From Arthrobacter sp. 9V (GTDB taxonomy: Bacteria; Actinomycetota; Actinomycetes; Actinomycetales; Micrococcaceae): a DNA stretch of 64,000 nucleotides. Positions within the stretch are counted from its first letter, which is position 1. The number at the start of each line of letters is the position of its first letter. The DNA lies in NCBI RefSeq assembly GCF_902506065.1, contig NZ_LR732912.1, positions 1,813,983 through 1,877,982 of the forward strand. The letters are read 5' to 3'. Of this stretch, positions 1 through 8,642 are shown piece after piece. The position numbers were made by a program, and so were the translations under genes. A model generated the notes under the pieces. The model made no database searches. It was not told where the DNA came from and saw only the letters and a list, made by a program, of their open reading frames with translations.

Positions 1-764
1 GCGGCTTCCTGGTCAGCGCCGCACAACCGGTGGATGCTGCGCAGGTGCTGTTGGAGAAAGCCCGCGAAGTGGACGTTCCGTTCCGGTTTGAGGGCGTTGA
101 ATTCGGGGTCGAGTCCCGGAGCGTTGCCGTGGGTGGACAGGTCCTCACCATTCAGGGACTGGCCGGACGCTACGAGGACCTGCTGCTGCCGCTCCATGGT
201 GCCCACCAGGCCGAAAACGCAGCGGTCGCCGTCGCCGCCCTGGAAGCTTTCTTCGGTGGGGGAGAGAAGGAACTCGACGCCGAGGTACTCAAGGAAGCCT
301 TTGGCACGGTAACCTCACCCGGCCGGCTCGAAGTAGTACGCACTGCCCCCACCGTAGTGGTGGACGCTGCGCACAATCCGGACGGCATCCGCGTCTCCGC
401 CGAAGCAATCCAGGAGGCCTTCAGCTTCAGCAAGCTGGTAGTAGTGGTTGGCGTTCTGCGGGAAAAGGATGCCGAAGAGATCCTTAAAACCCTCAAGGAG
501 TCCCTCGGTGGACTGGCTGAGGAGTTCTGCTTCACCCAATCCAACTCCGCCCGCGCCGTTCCGGCGGCGGAACTGGCCGAACTCGCCGTCGACCTCGGCT
601 TCGGTGAGGACAATGTCCACATCGCCGAGAAACTCGACGACGCCTTGGAGTGGGCCATTGAGCGTGCCGAATCCAATGATGACCTCGCCGGCGGCGTCCT
701 GGTGACTGGTTCCATCACTGTGGTGGCCGAGGCCCGGATCCTCCTGGGAAAGGCGAGTGCCTAG
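1..764 (+). CDS. folC: Bifunctional folylpolyglutamate synthase / dihydrofolate synthase, C-terminal part
   Basis: The reading frame is open from base 3, so the start lies upstream of the window; about 253 residues of the C-terminal half are present. FolC adds glutamate to dihydropteroate and to reduced folates in the cytoplasm. The Mur-ligase-type C-terminal domain shows the VVVDAAHNPDG motif, followed by a Rossmann-like region (KLVVVVGVLREKDAEE) typical of folate ligases. The gene is followed directly by a DUF4233 gene and ndk, the same order as M. tuberculosis folC-Rv2446c-ndkA, which supports the call independently. The catalytic P-loop of the N-terminal domain is outside the window and could not be checked. 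Confidence 0.95.
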   Translation, partial: GFLVSAAQPVDAAQVLLEKAREVDVPFRFEGVEFGVESRSVAVGGQVLTIQGLAGRYEDLLLPLHGAHQAENAAVAVAALEAFFGGGEKELDAEVLKEAFGTVTSPGRLEVVRTAPTVVVDAAHNPDGIRVSAEAIQEAFSFSKLVVVVGVLREKDAEEILKTLKESLGGLAEEFCFTQSNSARAVPAAELAELAVDLGFGEDNVHIAEKLDDALEWAIERAESNDDLAGGVLVTGSITVVAEARILLGKASA

Positions 765-765
765 C

Positions 766-1218
766 ATGGCGAAAATGACCAAAGCCCAGCGCGAGTGGCG
801 GCCGGGCATGCCCAAAAAGCGCCGGTCCACCAAGGTGATGTTCGCTTCCACCGTGTTGCTGCTCGAAGCGTTCGTCGCCTTCTTCGGCACACTGGCGGTC
901 TTTGGCTTGAGGCGCGGGGAAGTTGACCCCGGCATCATTTTGGGGGTGGGCATTGCCCTGACGGTGGTGCTGGTTTTGGCCTGCGCCGTGCTCTCCAAGC
1001 CGTGGGGCATCGCCCTGGGCTGGGTGCTGCAGCTGGTGCTGATCCTCACGGGCTTTGCCGAACCCACCATGTTCATTGTGGGGATCCTGTTTGCCATCTG
1101 CTGGTGGTACGGGATCAGGGCAGGCATACGGATTGACCGCGAGGTGGCCCAGCGCGACCGCGAGCAAGCCGAATGGAACGCAGCCCATGGTGACCAGGCC
1201 GATCCACAAACCCCGTAA
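766..1218 (+). CDS. DUF4233 family membrane protein
   Basis: A 150-residue protein with a basic N-terminus (MAKMTKAQREWRPG) and four hydrophobic segments at roughly residues 22-45, 52-73, 80-95 and 97-118, then a charged C-terminal tail. It belongs to the actinobacterial DUF4233 family, consistently found between folC and ndk; the biochemical role is unknown. The start codon is one base after the folC stop. A GTG at 757 in the same frame is an alternative, but the purine-rich GGGAAAGG at about 747-754 is better spaced from ATG 766. It probably forms one transcript with folC and ndk. Confidence 0.85.
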   Translation: MAKMTKAQREWRPGMPKKRRSTKVMFASTVLLLEAFVAFFGTLAVFGLRRGEVDPGIILGVGIALTVVLVLACAVLSKPWGIALGWVLQLVLILTGFAEPTMFIVGILFAICWWYGIRAGIRIDREVAQRDREQAEWNAAHGDQADPQTP

Positions 1219-1259
1219 ACTGGCTGGGAAAACCACCTACCTACCGCATTGGAGCAACT

Positions 1260-1679
1260 GTGAGCATTGAACGGACCCTTGTCCTGGTCAAGCCCGACGG
1301 CGTCGCCCGCAACCTGGGCGGAACCATCCTCGCCCGGATCGAAGCCAAGGGCTACACCCTGGCGGAGCTGAAGAAGGTCAACGCCACCCGCGAGCTGCTG
1401 GAACAGCACTATGAGGAACACGTGGGCAAGCCGTTCTACGAGCCACTGGTTGAGTTCATGCTCAGCGGACCGGTCATCGCGGCCGTCTTCGAAGGACACC
1501 GCGTGATCGAGGGCTTCCGCTCGCTGGCCGGAACCACAGATCCCACCACCGCGGCACCGGGCACTATCCGCGGCGACTTCGGCCGCGATTGGGGCCTGGC
1601 TGTCCAGCAGAACCTGGTTCACGGTTCCGACTCGGTTGACTCCGCCGAGCGTGAAATCAAGATCTGGTTCGAGGGCTAA
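1260..1679 (+). CDS. ndk: Nucleoside-diphosphate kinase
   Basis: A 139-residue protein, the normal length for the family. It transfers the gamma phosphate of ATP to nucleoside diphosphates through a phosphohistidine. The active-site histidine is H121 in the motif NLVHGSDS, and the N-terminal RTLVLVKPDGVARN is the standard start of the fold. The GTG start at 1260 follows GGAG at 1251-1254. It is the last gene of the folC-DUF4233-ndk group and ends just before a long perfect inverted repeat (1690-1746) separating it from the convergent VKOR gene. Confidence 0.97.
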   Translation: MSIERTLVLVKPDGVARNLGGTILARIEAKGYTLAELKKVNATRELLEQHYEEHVGKPFYEPLVEFMLSGPVIAAVFEGHRVIEGFRSLAGTTDPTTAAPGTIRGDFGRDWGLAVQQNLVHGSDSVDSAEREIKIWFEG

Positions 1680-1689
1680 ACACCCCCCC

Positions 1690-1746
1690 CGAGATAACAG
1701 TTAAGGCCAATGTTCTTGATGAACATTGGCCTTAACTGTTATCTCG
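1690..1746. terminator. 26-bp perfect inverted repeat, bidirectional terminator candidate
   Basis: Arms at 1690-1715 and 1721-1746 are perfectly complementary (26 bp) around a five-base loop TTGAT. The repeat lies between the convergent genes ndk (+) and VKOR (-), where a shared terminator is expected. It has no clear T-tract on either side and is AT-richer than the surrounding sequence, so it could also be a copy of a dispersed intergenic palindrome. Confidence 0.7.
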
Positions 1747-1758
1747 CGAGCAGTGGTT

Positions 1759-2427
1759 CTATGCTGTCGAGGCTACGAAAAGGTGCATGAAGGAAAAGAA
1801 GATCGTGGCGATCACGGCTACGTACAGCAGAGCCACGATGATCCACCCATACCCGGACAAAAGCTTCACCACTGCCGGCGGCGCTTTGATGACTCCGGTG
1901 GTGACATTGCGGATGGTCACCCAAACGAACAGGGGGATCATGGCGGCCCACACCACCATGCAGAACGGGCACAGCACGTGGATGACATAGAGCGCCTGCG
2001 ACCACAGCCACACAACAAAGGCAAAGCCGAGGGTGACGCCGGTTTGCAGTCCCAGCCAGTAACCCCGTGAATACTTGGCTCCGGCGAGGATGCCCATAGC
2101 CGTTGTGATGATCACGGCAAAAGCGACGATCCCGATGAACATGTTGGGAAACCCGAACACCGAGCTCTGCGGTGTCTGCATCACTTCACCACAGGAGATG
2201 AAGGCATTTACATCGCACACGGTCACATGGTCGGGATCCTTGAGCACCTCAAGTTTCTCCAGCACCAGGGCGCCGGATGCCAACCAGCCAATAATCCCGG
2301 TGATCAACAGCAGCCAGGCGAAAGGCTTGTCGCGGACCGTTGCAGGGAGGTCATCCCGGTAGGCGGATGCGTCCTCCACACGGCTTGTGGCTTGATTGGC
2401 CAGGTTTTCCCTGGCGGTGCTTGGCAT
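1759..2427 (-). CDS. Vitamin K epoxide reductase (VKOR) family protein
   Basis: A 222-residue polytopic membrane protein. It carries the four cysteines of bacterial VKOR: C71 and C79 in a loop (CDVNAFISC) and the active pair C153/C156 in HVLCPFCMVVW near the periplasmic face. About four to five membrane helices are visible (residues 37-58, 94-115, 128-152, 155-175, 190-215). In actinobacteria VKOR re-oxidises a DsbA-like thiol oxidase and so drives disulfide formation in exported proteins. ATG 2427 was chosen because family similarity begins shortly after it and an AAGGA lies upstream; the frame stays open beyond but looks non-coding. No DsbA-like partner is adjacent. Confidence 0.9.
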   Translation of the reverse strand: MPSTARENLANQATSRVEDASAYRDDLPATVRDKPFAWLLLITGIIGWLASGALVLEKLEVLKDPDHVTVCDVNAFISCGEVMQTPQSSVFGFPNMFIGIVAFAVIITTAMGILAGAKYSRGYWLGLQTGVTLGFAFVVWLWSQALYVIHVLCPFCMVVWAAMIPLFVWVTIRNVTTGVIKAPPAVVKLLSGYGWIIVALLYVAVIATIFFSFMHLFVASTA

Positions 2428-2896
2428 CGCGGATGTAATCCTTTTCGACGAATGGCCCGGAAGCCGGGAATGGCTCTTGGGAGGATTGTAACTCTGAAGA
2501 CTGGACGCAGGCCCCAGCAAGAGGGTGCGAACGGCGACACAGCGGCCTTCGCAGGGAATGTGCAGGGGTGTGAGAGAATGAACATGGCCGGGAGTCGATC
2601 CACATTCGTCATCCGGTCCGGTGACTTTGTTCCCAAGACCGCCAGTATGAGCTGGGCATGCCTGGATCACGTGATCCCCGGTAGGCCCGCCATGACAATG
2701 GACGGCACCTGGTTGTGGCAGCAGAACAACGGGTTTCAGAATAAAGCCGCCGGCCTTCCAGGGCTGCCGCACCCCAATGCTGGTGCGAACCGGAAGGCAT
2801 ACTGCCGACTTCTGTCAACGCCTGCGGGTTTTGACAATATTTGCTCCACTGGGCGCCGGATGTGGCGGTGTCGCTGGGGCAGGAGTGTTGCCACAT
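2428..2896. other. 469-bp intergenic region between divergent VKOR and rne
   Basis: No gene is supported here; the open frames on both strands lack family character. It must hold the promoters of VKOR (-) and rne (+). On the minus strand TACAAT at 2490-2485 is a reasonable -10 for VKOR, and TTGACA at 2831-2836 is a possible -35 for rne without a convincing -10. A long 5' leader for rne would suit its known autoregulation in other bacteria, but no structure stands out. Confidence 0.4.
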
Positions 2897-5800
2897 ATGG
2901 ATAATGACCAGGTTGTAGCCGTTAATGACGAGGCAGCTCCCGCGGAAACTGCGGAAGCTCCAAAGAAAGCCACCAGGACCCGGCGCAAGGCTGCGCCCAA
3001 GGTTGCTGTCGACGCAGATGCACCTTCGGCGGAGGTCTCCGCTCCGGAAGGTGCCGCCGAAGCCACTGCGGCACCGGTGCGCCGCACCCGTTCCCGCAAG
3101 AAGGTGGAAACCGCCGAGCCGCTACCGGGCTTGGGCGAGGAAGCCACTGCCGAACCGATCCCCGCATCAGCTGACGAGCCTGCCCCCGAAAAGCCGGTCC
3201 GTCGTCGTCGTACTACCAAGCCCAAGGCTGAGGCCGTGGAGGCGACTGCTGCTGCGGAAGCAGTCGAGGAAACCACGACGCCGGGAAACAGCTCCCAGCC
3301 CGAAGAGCCTGCCGCTGAAGATCCGGCCCCGGCCGTGGAAGCCGCTGCGCCTGCAGCCGAGGAAGCCGCAACGCCCGAAGCCGGGGAGGCCGCCTCCGAG
3401 GAGCAGGCCCCGGCAGCATCCACCTCCCTGTTCATGGAGCCCGTTTCCATCACCTCCATGATCTTCCAGGCTCCGGACCTCACTACTGTTCCCCGTGTTG
3501 CCCCCGTGGAAGAAAAGGCGGAGGAGCCCGAGGAGGAAACCGAAGCCGGTGCCGAAGGCGAGCTGGACGACGCCGGAAGCCGTCGTCGCCGCAGGAGCCG
3601 TGGTCGCCGTGGCCGCCGCGGAACCGAGCGCGAGGAGAACGAGGCTGAAGACAGCACCGAGTCCGAGGACGAGGACGCGCCGGCAGCCGAAGCCCTCGAA
3701 GAAGGCGTGACGTCACGTCGTCGCCGCCGTCGTCGTCGTGGAGACCAGGATCTTGAACTGACGGGCGGCTCGGATGATGATCCGCCCAACACGGTCACCC
3801 GCGTGCGCGCCCCGCGCCCCATCACAGAGACGGCTCCGTCCAACCGCGTGACAGGCGTCAAGGGCTCCACCCGCTTGGAGGCCAAGAAGCAGCGCCGCCG
3901 TGAATCGCGCGAGACGGGTCGCCGCCGTCAAGTGATCACCGAGGCTGAGTTCCTGGCCCGCCGCGAGTCCGTGGACCGCCAAATGATTGTCCGTCAGCGC
4001 GACGACAGAATTCAGATCGGTGTCCTGGAAGACGGTGTGCTCGCCGAGCACTTCGTGTCCAAGACCCAGCAGGACTCGCTGATCGGCAACGTGTACCTGG
4101 GCAAGGTCCAGAATGTGCTGCCGTCCATGGAAGCTGCTTTCGTAGACATCGGACGTGGCCGCAACGCCGTCCTGTACGCCGGTGAAGTCAACTGGGATGC
4201 GGTTAACCTTGAAGGCCAGCCGCGCCGCATCGAGAACGCCCTGAAGTCCGGCGACTCCGTCCTGGTCCAGGTCACCAAGGACCCCGTGGGCCACAAGGGT
4301 GCCCGCCTCACCAGCCAGATCTCCCTTCCTGGCCGCTACTTGGTATACGTGCCCGGTGGTTCCATGACCGGCATCTCCCGCAAACTCCCCGACGTTGAGC
4401 GCAACCGCCTCAAGCGCATCTTGAAGGACCGCTTGCCGGAAAACGCCGGTGTCATTGTCCGCACAGCCGCTGAGGGTGCCTCGGAGGAAGAACTGACGCA
4501 CGACATCAACCGTTTGCGCGCTCAGTGGGAAGGCATCGAAGGGCAGGCCTCGTCCACCAAGGTTCTGGCTCCTGAACTCCTGTATGGCGAGCCGGATCTC
4601 ACCATCAAGGTGGTCCGTGATGTCTTCAACGAGGACTTCTCCAAGCTGATCGTCTCCGGTGACGACGCTTGGGACACCATCGAGGCTTATGTAACGTACG
4701 TTGCCCCTGACCTGGTGGGCCGCCTTGAAAAGTGGACCAAGGATCAGGACATCTTTGCTGCCTGGCGCATCGATGAGCAGATCCACAAGGCCCTGGAGCG
4801 GAAGGTCTTCCTGCCGTCCGGTGGTTCGTTGGTCATTGACCGCACCGAGGCCATGACTGTGGTGGATGTCAACACCGGCAAGTTCACCGGTAGTGGTGGA
4901 AACCTTGAAGAAACGGTCACCAAGAACAACCTTGAAGCGGCCGAAGAAGTGGTTCGTCAGCTCCGTCTGCGCGACATCGGCGGCATCATCGTTATCGACT
5001 TCATTGACATGGTCCTTGAATCCAACCGCGATCTCGTGCTGCGACGCATGGTGGAGTGCCTCGGCCGCGACCGCACCAAGCACCAGGTGGCCGAGGTAAC
5101 GTCCCTGGGCTTGGTCCAGATGACACGCAAGCGCATGGGCACTGGCCTGCTTGAGGTCTTCGGCGAGCAGTGCGAGCACTGCGCCGGCCGTGGCGTAGTC
5201 ACTCACGACGAGCCCGTTGAGCACCGCCGCGCCAACGTGGTGGCTGCTGAGCATCACCGCCCCCAGGCCGAGGTCCAGCAGCCTGCTGCACGGACCGAGC
5301 GCAAGCGCCGCCGCGGGAAGGGCGGGGGACAACCTGTTGCCGAAGCTCCCGCGCAGGTCCATACGACGACGTCCACCCCGGTTGCTCCTGCCACCCCGGC
5401 TGAAACCCAGGATCCTGCCCGGCAAGCCAAGGCCGAGGCCACCAGGGCTGCCTTGGCAACCATCGCAGCTGCTGCGCACGCCGCGCACTTGCACGACGAC
5501 GAAGTGCACCGTGCTGAAGAGCAGGCGCGGGCCGGCGTGCAACACGAGCCAGCCAGCCCGGCAACCGGCAGCGAAGCAGCAGCGACTGCCCGCGAAGCAG
5601 CTGTCCAGGAAGCGGCTGTCCAGGAAGCAAGGTCCACTCCGGTCCTTCGTTTCGGCGGGGAAGAAGTTGCCTTGCCGTTCGTGGAGCACCACGAGGAACC
5701 GCCGGCGGCCAAACCGGCAATGAGCCTGGATCTCCTGGCAGAAGCTTTCTCCCACCTCGGCGCTGCTCCGGAAGCTGCTGCTACCCAGGAGGCCGCCGGG

Positions 5801-6067
5801 TCCTCGAAGACGGACTCTCCGGTACAGGCTGCAGAGGAAGATCCCCAAGCTGCTTCAGCTCCGCGGGGTCGTCGTGGTCGTCGCAACCGGAGCGCCAGCA
5901 GGGCCCAGGGTGCGGCCAATGAGACCAGTGTGGAGCACCACGAGGTGACCGCATCAGCAACCCGAGGCTCAGCTCATGAGGCCAAGGCGCCTGTGGAGCC
6001 GGCTAAGAAGGTATCCACGGATGAGCCCATCATCCTTGGAGTCGGGGTTCCGGCCTCGGAGCTCTAA
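2897..6067 (+). CDS. rne: Ribonuclease E/G
   Basis: A 1056-residue endoribonuclease for rRNA maturation and mRNA decay. The first ~350 residues are low-complexity Ala/Glu/Pro and Arg-rich sequence, including an arginine-only run near residues 275-282. The core begins near residue 355: S1 domain about 385-480, then the DNase-I-like catalytic domain with Mg-binding aspartates in VVDVNTGKFTG (about 655) and IIVIDFIDM (about 699), and the Zn-link CEHCAGRG (about 758). The remaining ~290 residues are again disordered with RGRRGRR patches. Disordered arms on both sides of the core are usual in actinobacterial RNase E/G. ATG 2897 has GCAGGAG upstream. Confidence 0.96.
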   Translation: MDNDQVVAVNDEAAPAETAEAPKKATRTRRKAAPKVAVDADAPSAEVSAPEGAAEATAAPVRRTRSRKKVETAEPLPGLGEEATAEPIPASADEPAPEKPVRRRRTTKPKAEAVEATAAAEAVEETTTPGNSSQPEEPAAEDPAPAVEAAAPAAEEAATPEAGEAASEEQAPAASTSLFMEPVSITSMIFQAPDLTTVPRVAPVEEKAEEPEEETEAGAEGELDDAGSRRRRRSRGRRGRRGTEREENEAEDSTESEDEDAPAAEALEEGVTSRRRRRRRRGDQDLELTGGSDDDPPNTVTRVRAPRPITETAPSNRVTGVKGSTRLEAKKQRRRESRETGRRRQVITEAEFLARRESVDRQMIVRQRDDRIQIGVLEDGVLAEHFVSKTQQDSLIGNVYLGKVQNVLPSMEAAFVDIGRGRNAVLYAGEVNWDAVNLEGQPRRIENALKSGDSVLVQVTKDPVGHKGARLTSQISLPGRYLVYVPGGSMTGISRKLPDVERNRLKRILKDRLPENAGVIVRTAAEGASEEELTHDINRLRAQWEGIEGQASSTKVLAPELLYGEPDLTIKVVRDVFNEDFSKLIVSGDDAWDTIEAYVTYVAPDLVGRLEKWTKDQDIFAAWRIDEQIHKALERKVFLPSGGSLVIDRTEAMTVVDVNTGKFTGSGGNLEETVTKNNLEAAEEVVRQLRLRDIGGIIVIDFIDMVLESNRDLVLRRMVECLGRDRTKHQVAEVTSLGLVQMTRKRMGTGLLEVFGEQCEHCAGRGVVTHDEPVEHRRANVVAAEHHRPQAEVQQPAARTERKRRRGKGGGQPVAEAPAQVHTTTSTPVAPATPAETQDPARQAKAEATRAALATIAAAAHAAHLHDDEVHRAEEQARAGVQHEPASPATGSEAAATAREAAVQEAAVQEARSTPVLRFGGEEVALPFVEHHEEPPAAKPAMSLDLLAEAFSHLGAAPEAAATQEAAGSSKTDSPVQAAEEDPQAASAPRGRRGRRNRSASRAQGAANETSVEHHEVTASATRGSAHEAKAPVEPAKKVSTDEPIILGVGVPASEL

Positions 6068-6103
6068 TGAGACAAGCCGCTCTTATAGCGTAAAAGCCGC
6101 CGG

Positions 6104-6152
6104 GAGGGCCCTGTACCAACTGCCATTGGCAGTGGTGCGGGGCCCTCTTGCG
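6104..6152 (+). terminator. Terminator-like hairpin after rne
   Basis: Nested complementary arms GAGGGCCC (6104-6111) with GGGCCCTC (6140-6147) and ACTGCCA (6119-6125) with TGGCAGT (6127-6133) make a long hairpin 37 bases after the rne stop. The T-tract is poor, so termination may be inefficient or Rho-assisted. Confidence 0.6.
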
Positions 6153-6250
6153 TCCCCTTCAGTCCAAGGCAGGGGAAGCATCCCCTGGTCACATCGGGGC
6201 TTTGGCGTGGTTTGGTTCCCGCCCCACATATCTTCCCGGCTAGGCTTGGG

Positions 6251-6331
6251 GACTGACACGGGGTGCCGGGCGTTGGGCCAGGCTGAGATCCAGACCCGTT
6301 GAACCTGTCCGGTTAGCACCGGCGAAGGGAT
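6251..6331 (+). promoter_or_regulatory. TPP riboswitch (THI element)
   Basis: The conserved THI-box strings appear in order: ACACGGGGTGCC (about 6256), GGCTGAGA (6281-6288), GACCCGTTGAACCTG (6293-6307), GGTTAGCACCGGCGAAGGGA (6311-6330). This is the thiamine pyrophosphate aptamer. Its 3' end GAAGGGA is also the Shine-Dalgarno of the thiD-tenA start at 6338, so ligand binding would hide the ribosome site: translational control, with no terminator stem visible between aptamer and gene. Confidence 0.95.
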
Positions 6332-6337
6332 GTCTTC

Positions 6338-7873
6338 ATGGCTTTATCAACATACTCATCCGTGTACCCGATCGACGCTCCCGGGACTCACACGGCGGCC
6401 CGTGCCATTCCACGCATTCTCAGTATTGCCGGCTCGGACCCTTCAGGTGGTGCCGGGATTCAGGCGGACCTGAAGAGCATCGCAGCGCTGGGCGGGTATG
6501 GCATGGCTGCAATCACGGCCCTGACTGCGCAGAACACCGTGGGGGTCACGGCTGTCCACGTCCCGCCCGCGCACTTCCTGCGTCAGCAACTGGACGCCAT
6601 CAGCGCTGACATCACCATTGATGCTGTCAAGATCGGAATGCTTGGCGATGCTGCCGTCATTGACCAGGTCAGGGACTGGCTCGAAGAGGTGCGCCCCGCC
6701 GTCGTGATCCTTGATCCAGTAATGGTGGCAACCAGCGGTGACCGCCTGTTGCGGGAGTCCGCAGGGAAGGCCCTGCGTTCTCTGCTGCCTCTGGCTGACC
6801 TGGTGACACCAAACCTTCCGGAGCTGGCAATGTTGCTGGGGGAGCCCGAGGCTGCCGATTGGGGATCGGCGCTGGACCAAGGCAAACGGCTTGCTGCGGA
6901 GTATGGCAATACTGTCCTGGTCAAGGGCGGCCACCTGTCGGGTACGGAGTGCCCTGATGCTTTGGTGAACACCACGGGGCTGCTGTCGCGGGACGTGGTG
7001 GAGGTGACGGGACCTCGCGTGTTGACGATGAACAGCCACGGTACCGGTTGCTCTCTATCCTCCGCCTTGGCCACGGTCCAGGCCCGCACGGGTGACTGGG
7101 AGGCTTCACTGCGGGAGGTAAAGCTTTGGCTGCAGGGTGCGTTGACTGCCTCGGAAGAACTCCGGGTGGGGCAGGGGATCGGGCCTGTTGATCACTTCCA
7201 CCACCTCCGGCGGGCGTCATCGCCGGGTGCCTTTGCTGCGACTCTGTGGAAAGCGGCTGTTCCTGAACTGGAGTCAATCTACGGGCTTCGGTTTATTCAA
7301 CAACTTCAATCCGGTGAACTCCCCGAACGTGATTTCGCTTACTACCTTGCCCAGGATGCGATCTATCTCAACGGGTATTCAAGGGTCTTGGCGCGTGCCG
7401 GCGCGCTTGCCCCCACCGAGGAAGAACAGCTGTTCTGGGCTAAGGCCTCTCAACAGTGCTTGGAAGTGGAGTCGGAGTTGCACAGGAGCTGGTTGAGCAC
7501 CCGCGAGGCCTCCACGGAGACCGGTCCGGTCACCAAGTCCTACGTGGACCACTTGCTGGCAACGTCTGCTTCCGGCAGTTACGCAGTGGTCCTTGCAGCT
7601 ATCCTGCCCTGCTACTGGCTGTACGCGGAGGTAGGCCGGCAGCTGCATGCCGCCTATATGGATGCCGGAGCCCCCGCCGATCATGCATATGCCGACTGGT
7701 TGACGACTTATGCTGACGAGGACTTCGCTGCGGCAACGCGGAAAGCGATCAATCTCACTGATGCTGCAGCAGCCGCCGCTTCTGACGTGGAGAGGGTCGC
7801 CATGATGGACGCCTTTACCCAGTCCTGCCGCTACGAGACCGCGTTCTTTGATGCCCCCAGGTTGTTTGCTTGA
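6338..7873 (+). CDS. thiD: ThiD-TenA fusion: HMP/HMP-P kinase and thiaminase II
   Basis: A 511-residue two-domain protein. Residues about 28-285 are a ribokinase-fold HMP(-P) kinase (SIAGSDPSGGAGIQADLK at the N-terminus, NSHGTGCSLSSALA near the ATP site). Residues about 300-511 are TenA, which hydrolyses aminopyrimidine breakdown products to HMP; LPCYWLY carries the expected catalytic cysteine (about 423) and CRYETAFFDA near the C-terminus the conserved glutamate. The fusion joins pyrimidine salvage to its phosphorylation in one chain. The gene is alone behind a TPP riboswitch; no other thi gene is nearby. ATG 6338 is set by the riboswitch Shine-Dalgarno. Confidence 0.95.
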   Translation: MALSTYSSVYPIDAPGTHTAARAIPRILSIAGSDPSGGAGIQADLKSIAALGGYGMAAITALTAQNTVGVTAVHVPPAHFLRQQLDAISADITIDAVKIGMLGDAAVIDQVRDWLEEVRPAVVILDPVMVATSGDRLLRESAGKALRSLLPLADLVTPNLPELAMLLGEPEAADWGSALDQGKRLAAEYGNTVLVKGGHLSGTECPDALVNTTGLLSRDVVEVTGPRVLTMNSHGTGCSLSSALATVQARTGDWEASLREVKLWLQGALTASEELRVGQGIGPVDHFHHLRRASSPGAFAATLWKAAVPELESIYGLRFIQQLQSGELPERDFAYYLAQDAIYLNGYSRVLARAGALAPTEEEQLFWAKASQQCLEVESELHRSWLSTREASTETGPVTKSYVDHLLATSASGSYAVVLAAILPCYWLYAEVGRQLHAAYMDAGAPADHAYADWLTTYADEDFAAATRKAINLTDAAAAAASDVERVAMMDAFTQSCRYETAFFDAPRLFA

Positions 7874-8272
7874 GCTTTTCCGTGCCGCGCTTCCGCAGGC
7901 TCACCTCCGCAGGATTCAGTGCGTTTGCAAGGACACGTCCGCGCGTCCTTGGCCGAATCGCGTTAATCTCGCTCAAACACGGTAGGCTGTATGGGCACGG
8001 TGCCGGGAGGGTCCGTTACAACTGGTGATGCAAGTCACCAGGTAGCCTCCGGACCCGGCCTAATTTGCAGCTGAAGGTCAAACTAGCGTAATCTTGATCT
8101 TCGGTGCTTACGCCAACACTTGGGTTATGCCCCTTGGAATTGTTCATGGGATGACTCGCGGACTTCGATCAGAAGTCCACGGCGTTGAGGCACAGCGCGA
8201 ACCAGGCCTGATTCCGGTCCAAGGTTCCGCACGCAAATTTTGTAATAAACGTCGAGAGAAGTGAGTACCCAA
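7874..8272 (+). other. ~400-bp leader/promoter region of rplU-rpmA
   Basis: No protein gene is supported. TAGGCT at 7983-7988 is a plausible -10 (a good -35 is not seen). It is followed by a chain of hairpins: the compound structure at 8002-8060, GCGTAA/TTACGC (8086-8091 with 8108-8113), and GGACTTC/GAAGTCC (8160-8166 with 8172-8178). The arrangement implies a long structured 5' UTR ahead of rplU. Confidence 0.5.
8002..8060 (+). ncRNA. Candidate structured RNA in the rplU leader
   Basis: Outer stem GGGTCCG (8009-8015) pairs with CGGACCC (8050-8056), flanked by GCC (8002-8004) with GGC (8057-8059). An inner hairpin CTGGTGA (8022-8028) pairs with TCACCAG (8035-8041) over the loop TGCAAG. Asymmetric purine-rich internal loops lie between the stems. 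It does not match a riboswitch or r-protein leader that I recognise. It sits about 200 bases before rplU, where an r-protein or growth-rate control element would make sense. Confidence 0.45.
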
Positions 8273-8581
8273 GTGGTGTACGCGATTGTCCGCGCAGGCG
8301 GCCGCCAAGAAAAAGTTTCCGTTGGAGACTACGTAACGCTGAACCGCGTCCCCGGTGGAGCCGGTAGCACGCTTGAGCTGCCCGCATTGCTCCTGGTTGA
8401 CGGCGAGAAGGTCACCTCCGCAGCTGCGGAACTGGCCAACGTCAAGGTCACGGCTGAGATCCTTGAGGACCTCCGTGGTCCGAAGATCGTCATCCAGAAG
8501 TTCAAGAACAAGACCGGCTACCGGAAGCGTCAGGGTCACCGTCAGGAACTGACCAAGATCAAGATCACCAGCATCGCGTAA
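8273..8581 (+). CDS. rplU: 50S ribosomal protein L21
   Basis: A 102-residue protein from GTG 8273 ([19 protein letters not shown]), the family's usual length and start. A GTG at 8261 would add four residues, but the Shine-Dalgarno-like GAGAGAAG (8253-8260) would then touch the start codon; it is correctly spaced for 8273. L21 binds 23S rRNA domain II next to L20. The C-terminal [16 protein letters not shown] is the diagnostic basic segment. It is the first gene of the rplU-rpmA pair, preceded by the structured leader. Confidence 0.97.
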   Translation: MVYAIVRAGGRQEKVSVGDYVTLNRVPGGAGSTLELPALLLVDGEKVTSAAAELANVKVTAEILEDLRGPKIVIQKFKNKTGYRKRQGHRQELTKIKITSIA

Positions 8582-8642
8582 CTTTCGTTACCGCTGTTCA
8601 GGTTTTTCAGTTTCCCCAGAAATTTAGAGGCAGGCATTTCAC

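Noticed and set aside
315..1622. 435-codon open frame on the minus strand across folC and ndk
   Set aside because: It lies antisense to well-supported genes, has no family resemblance, and is the kind of long antisense frame produced by high-GC codon bias.
2428..2896. Possible additional small gene between VKOR and rne
   Set aside because: Open frames on both strands lack ribosome sites and composition typical of the neighbours; it is treated as a double promoter region.
3713..5848. 711-codon open frame on the minus strand inside rne
   Set aside because: The opposite strand encodes the S1 and catalytic domains of RNase E/G; the antisense product is low-complexity with no recognisable domain.
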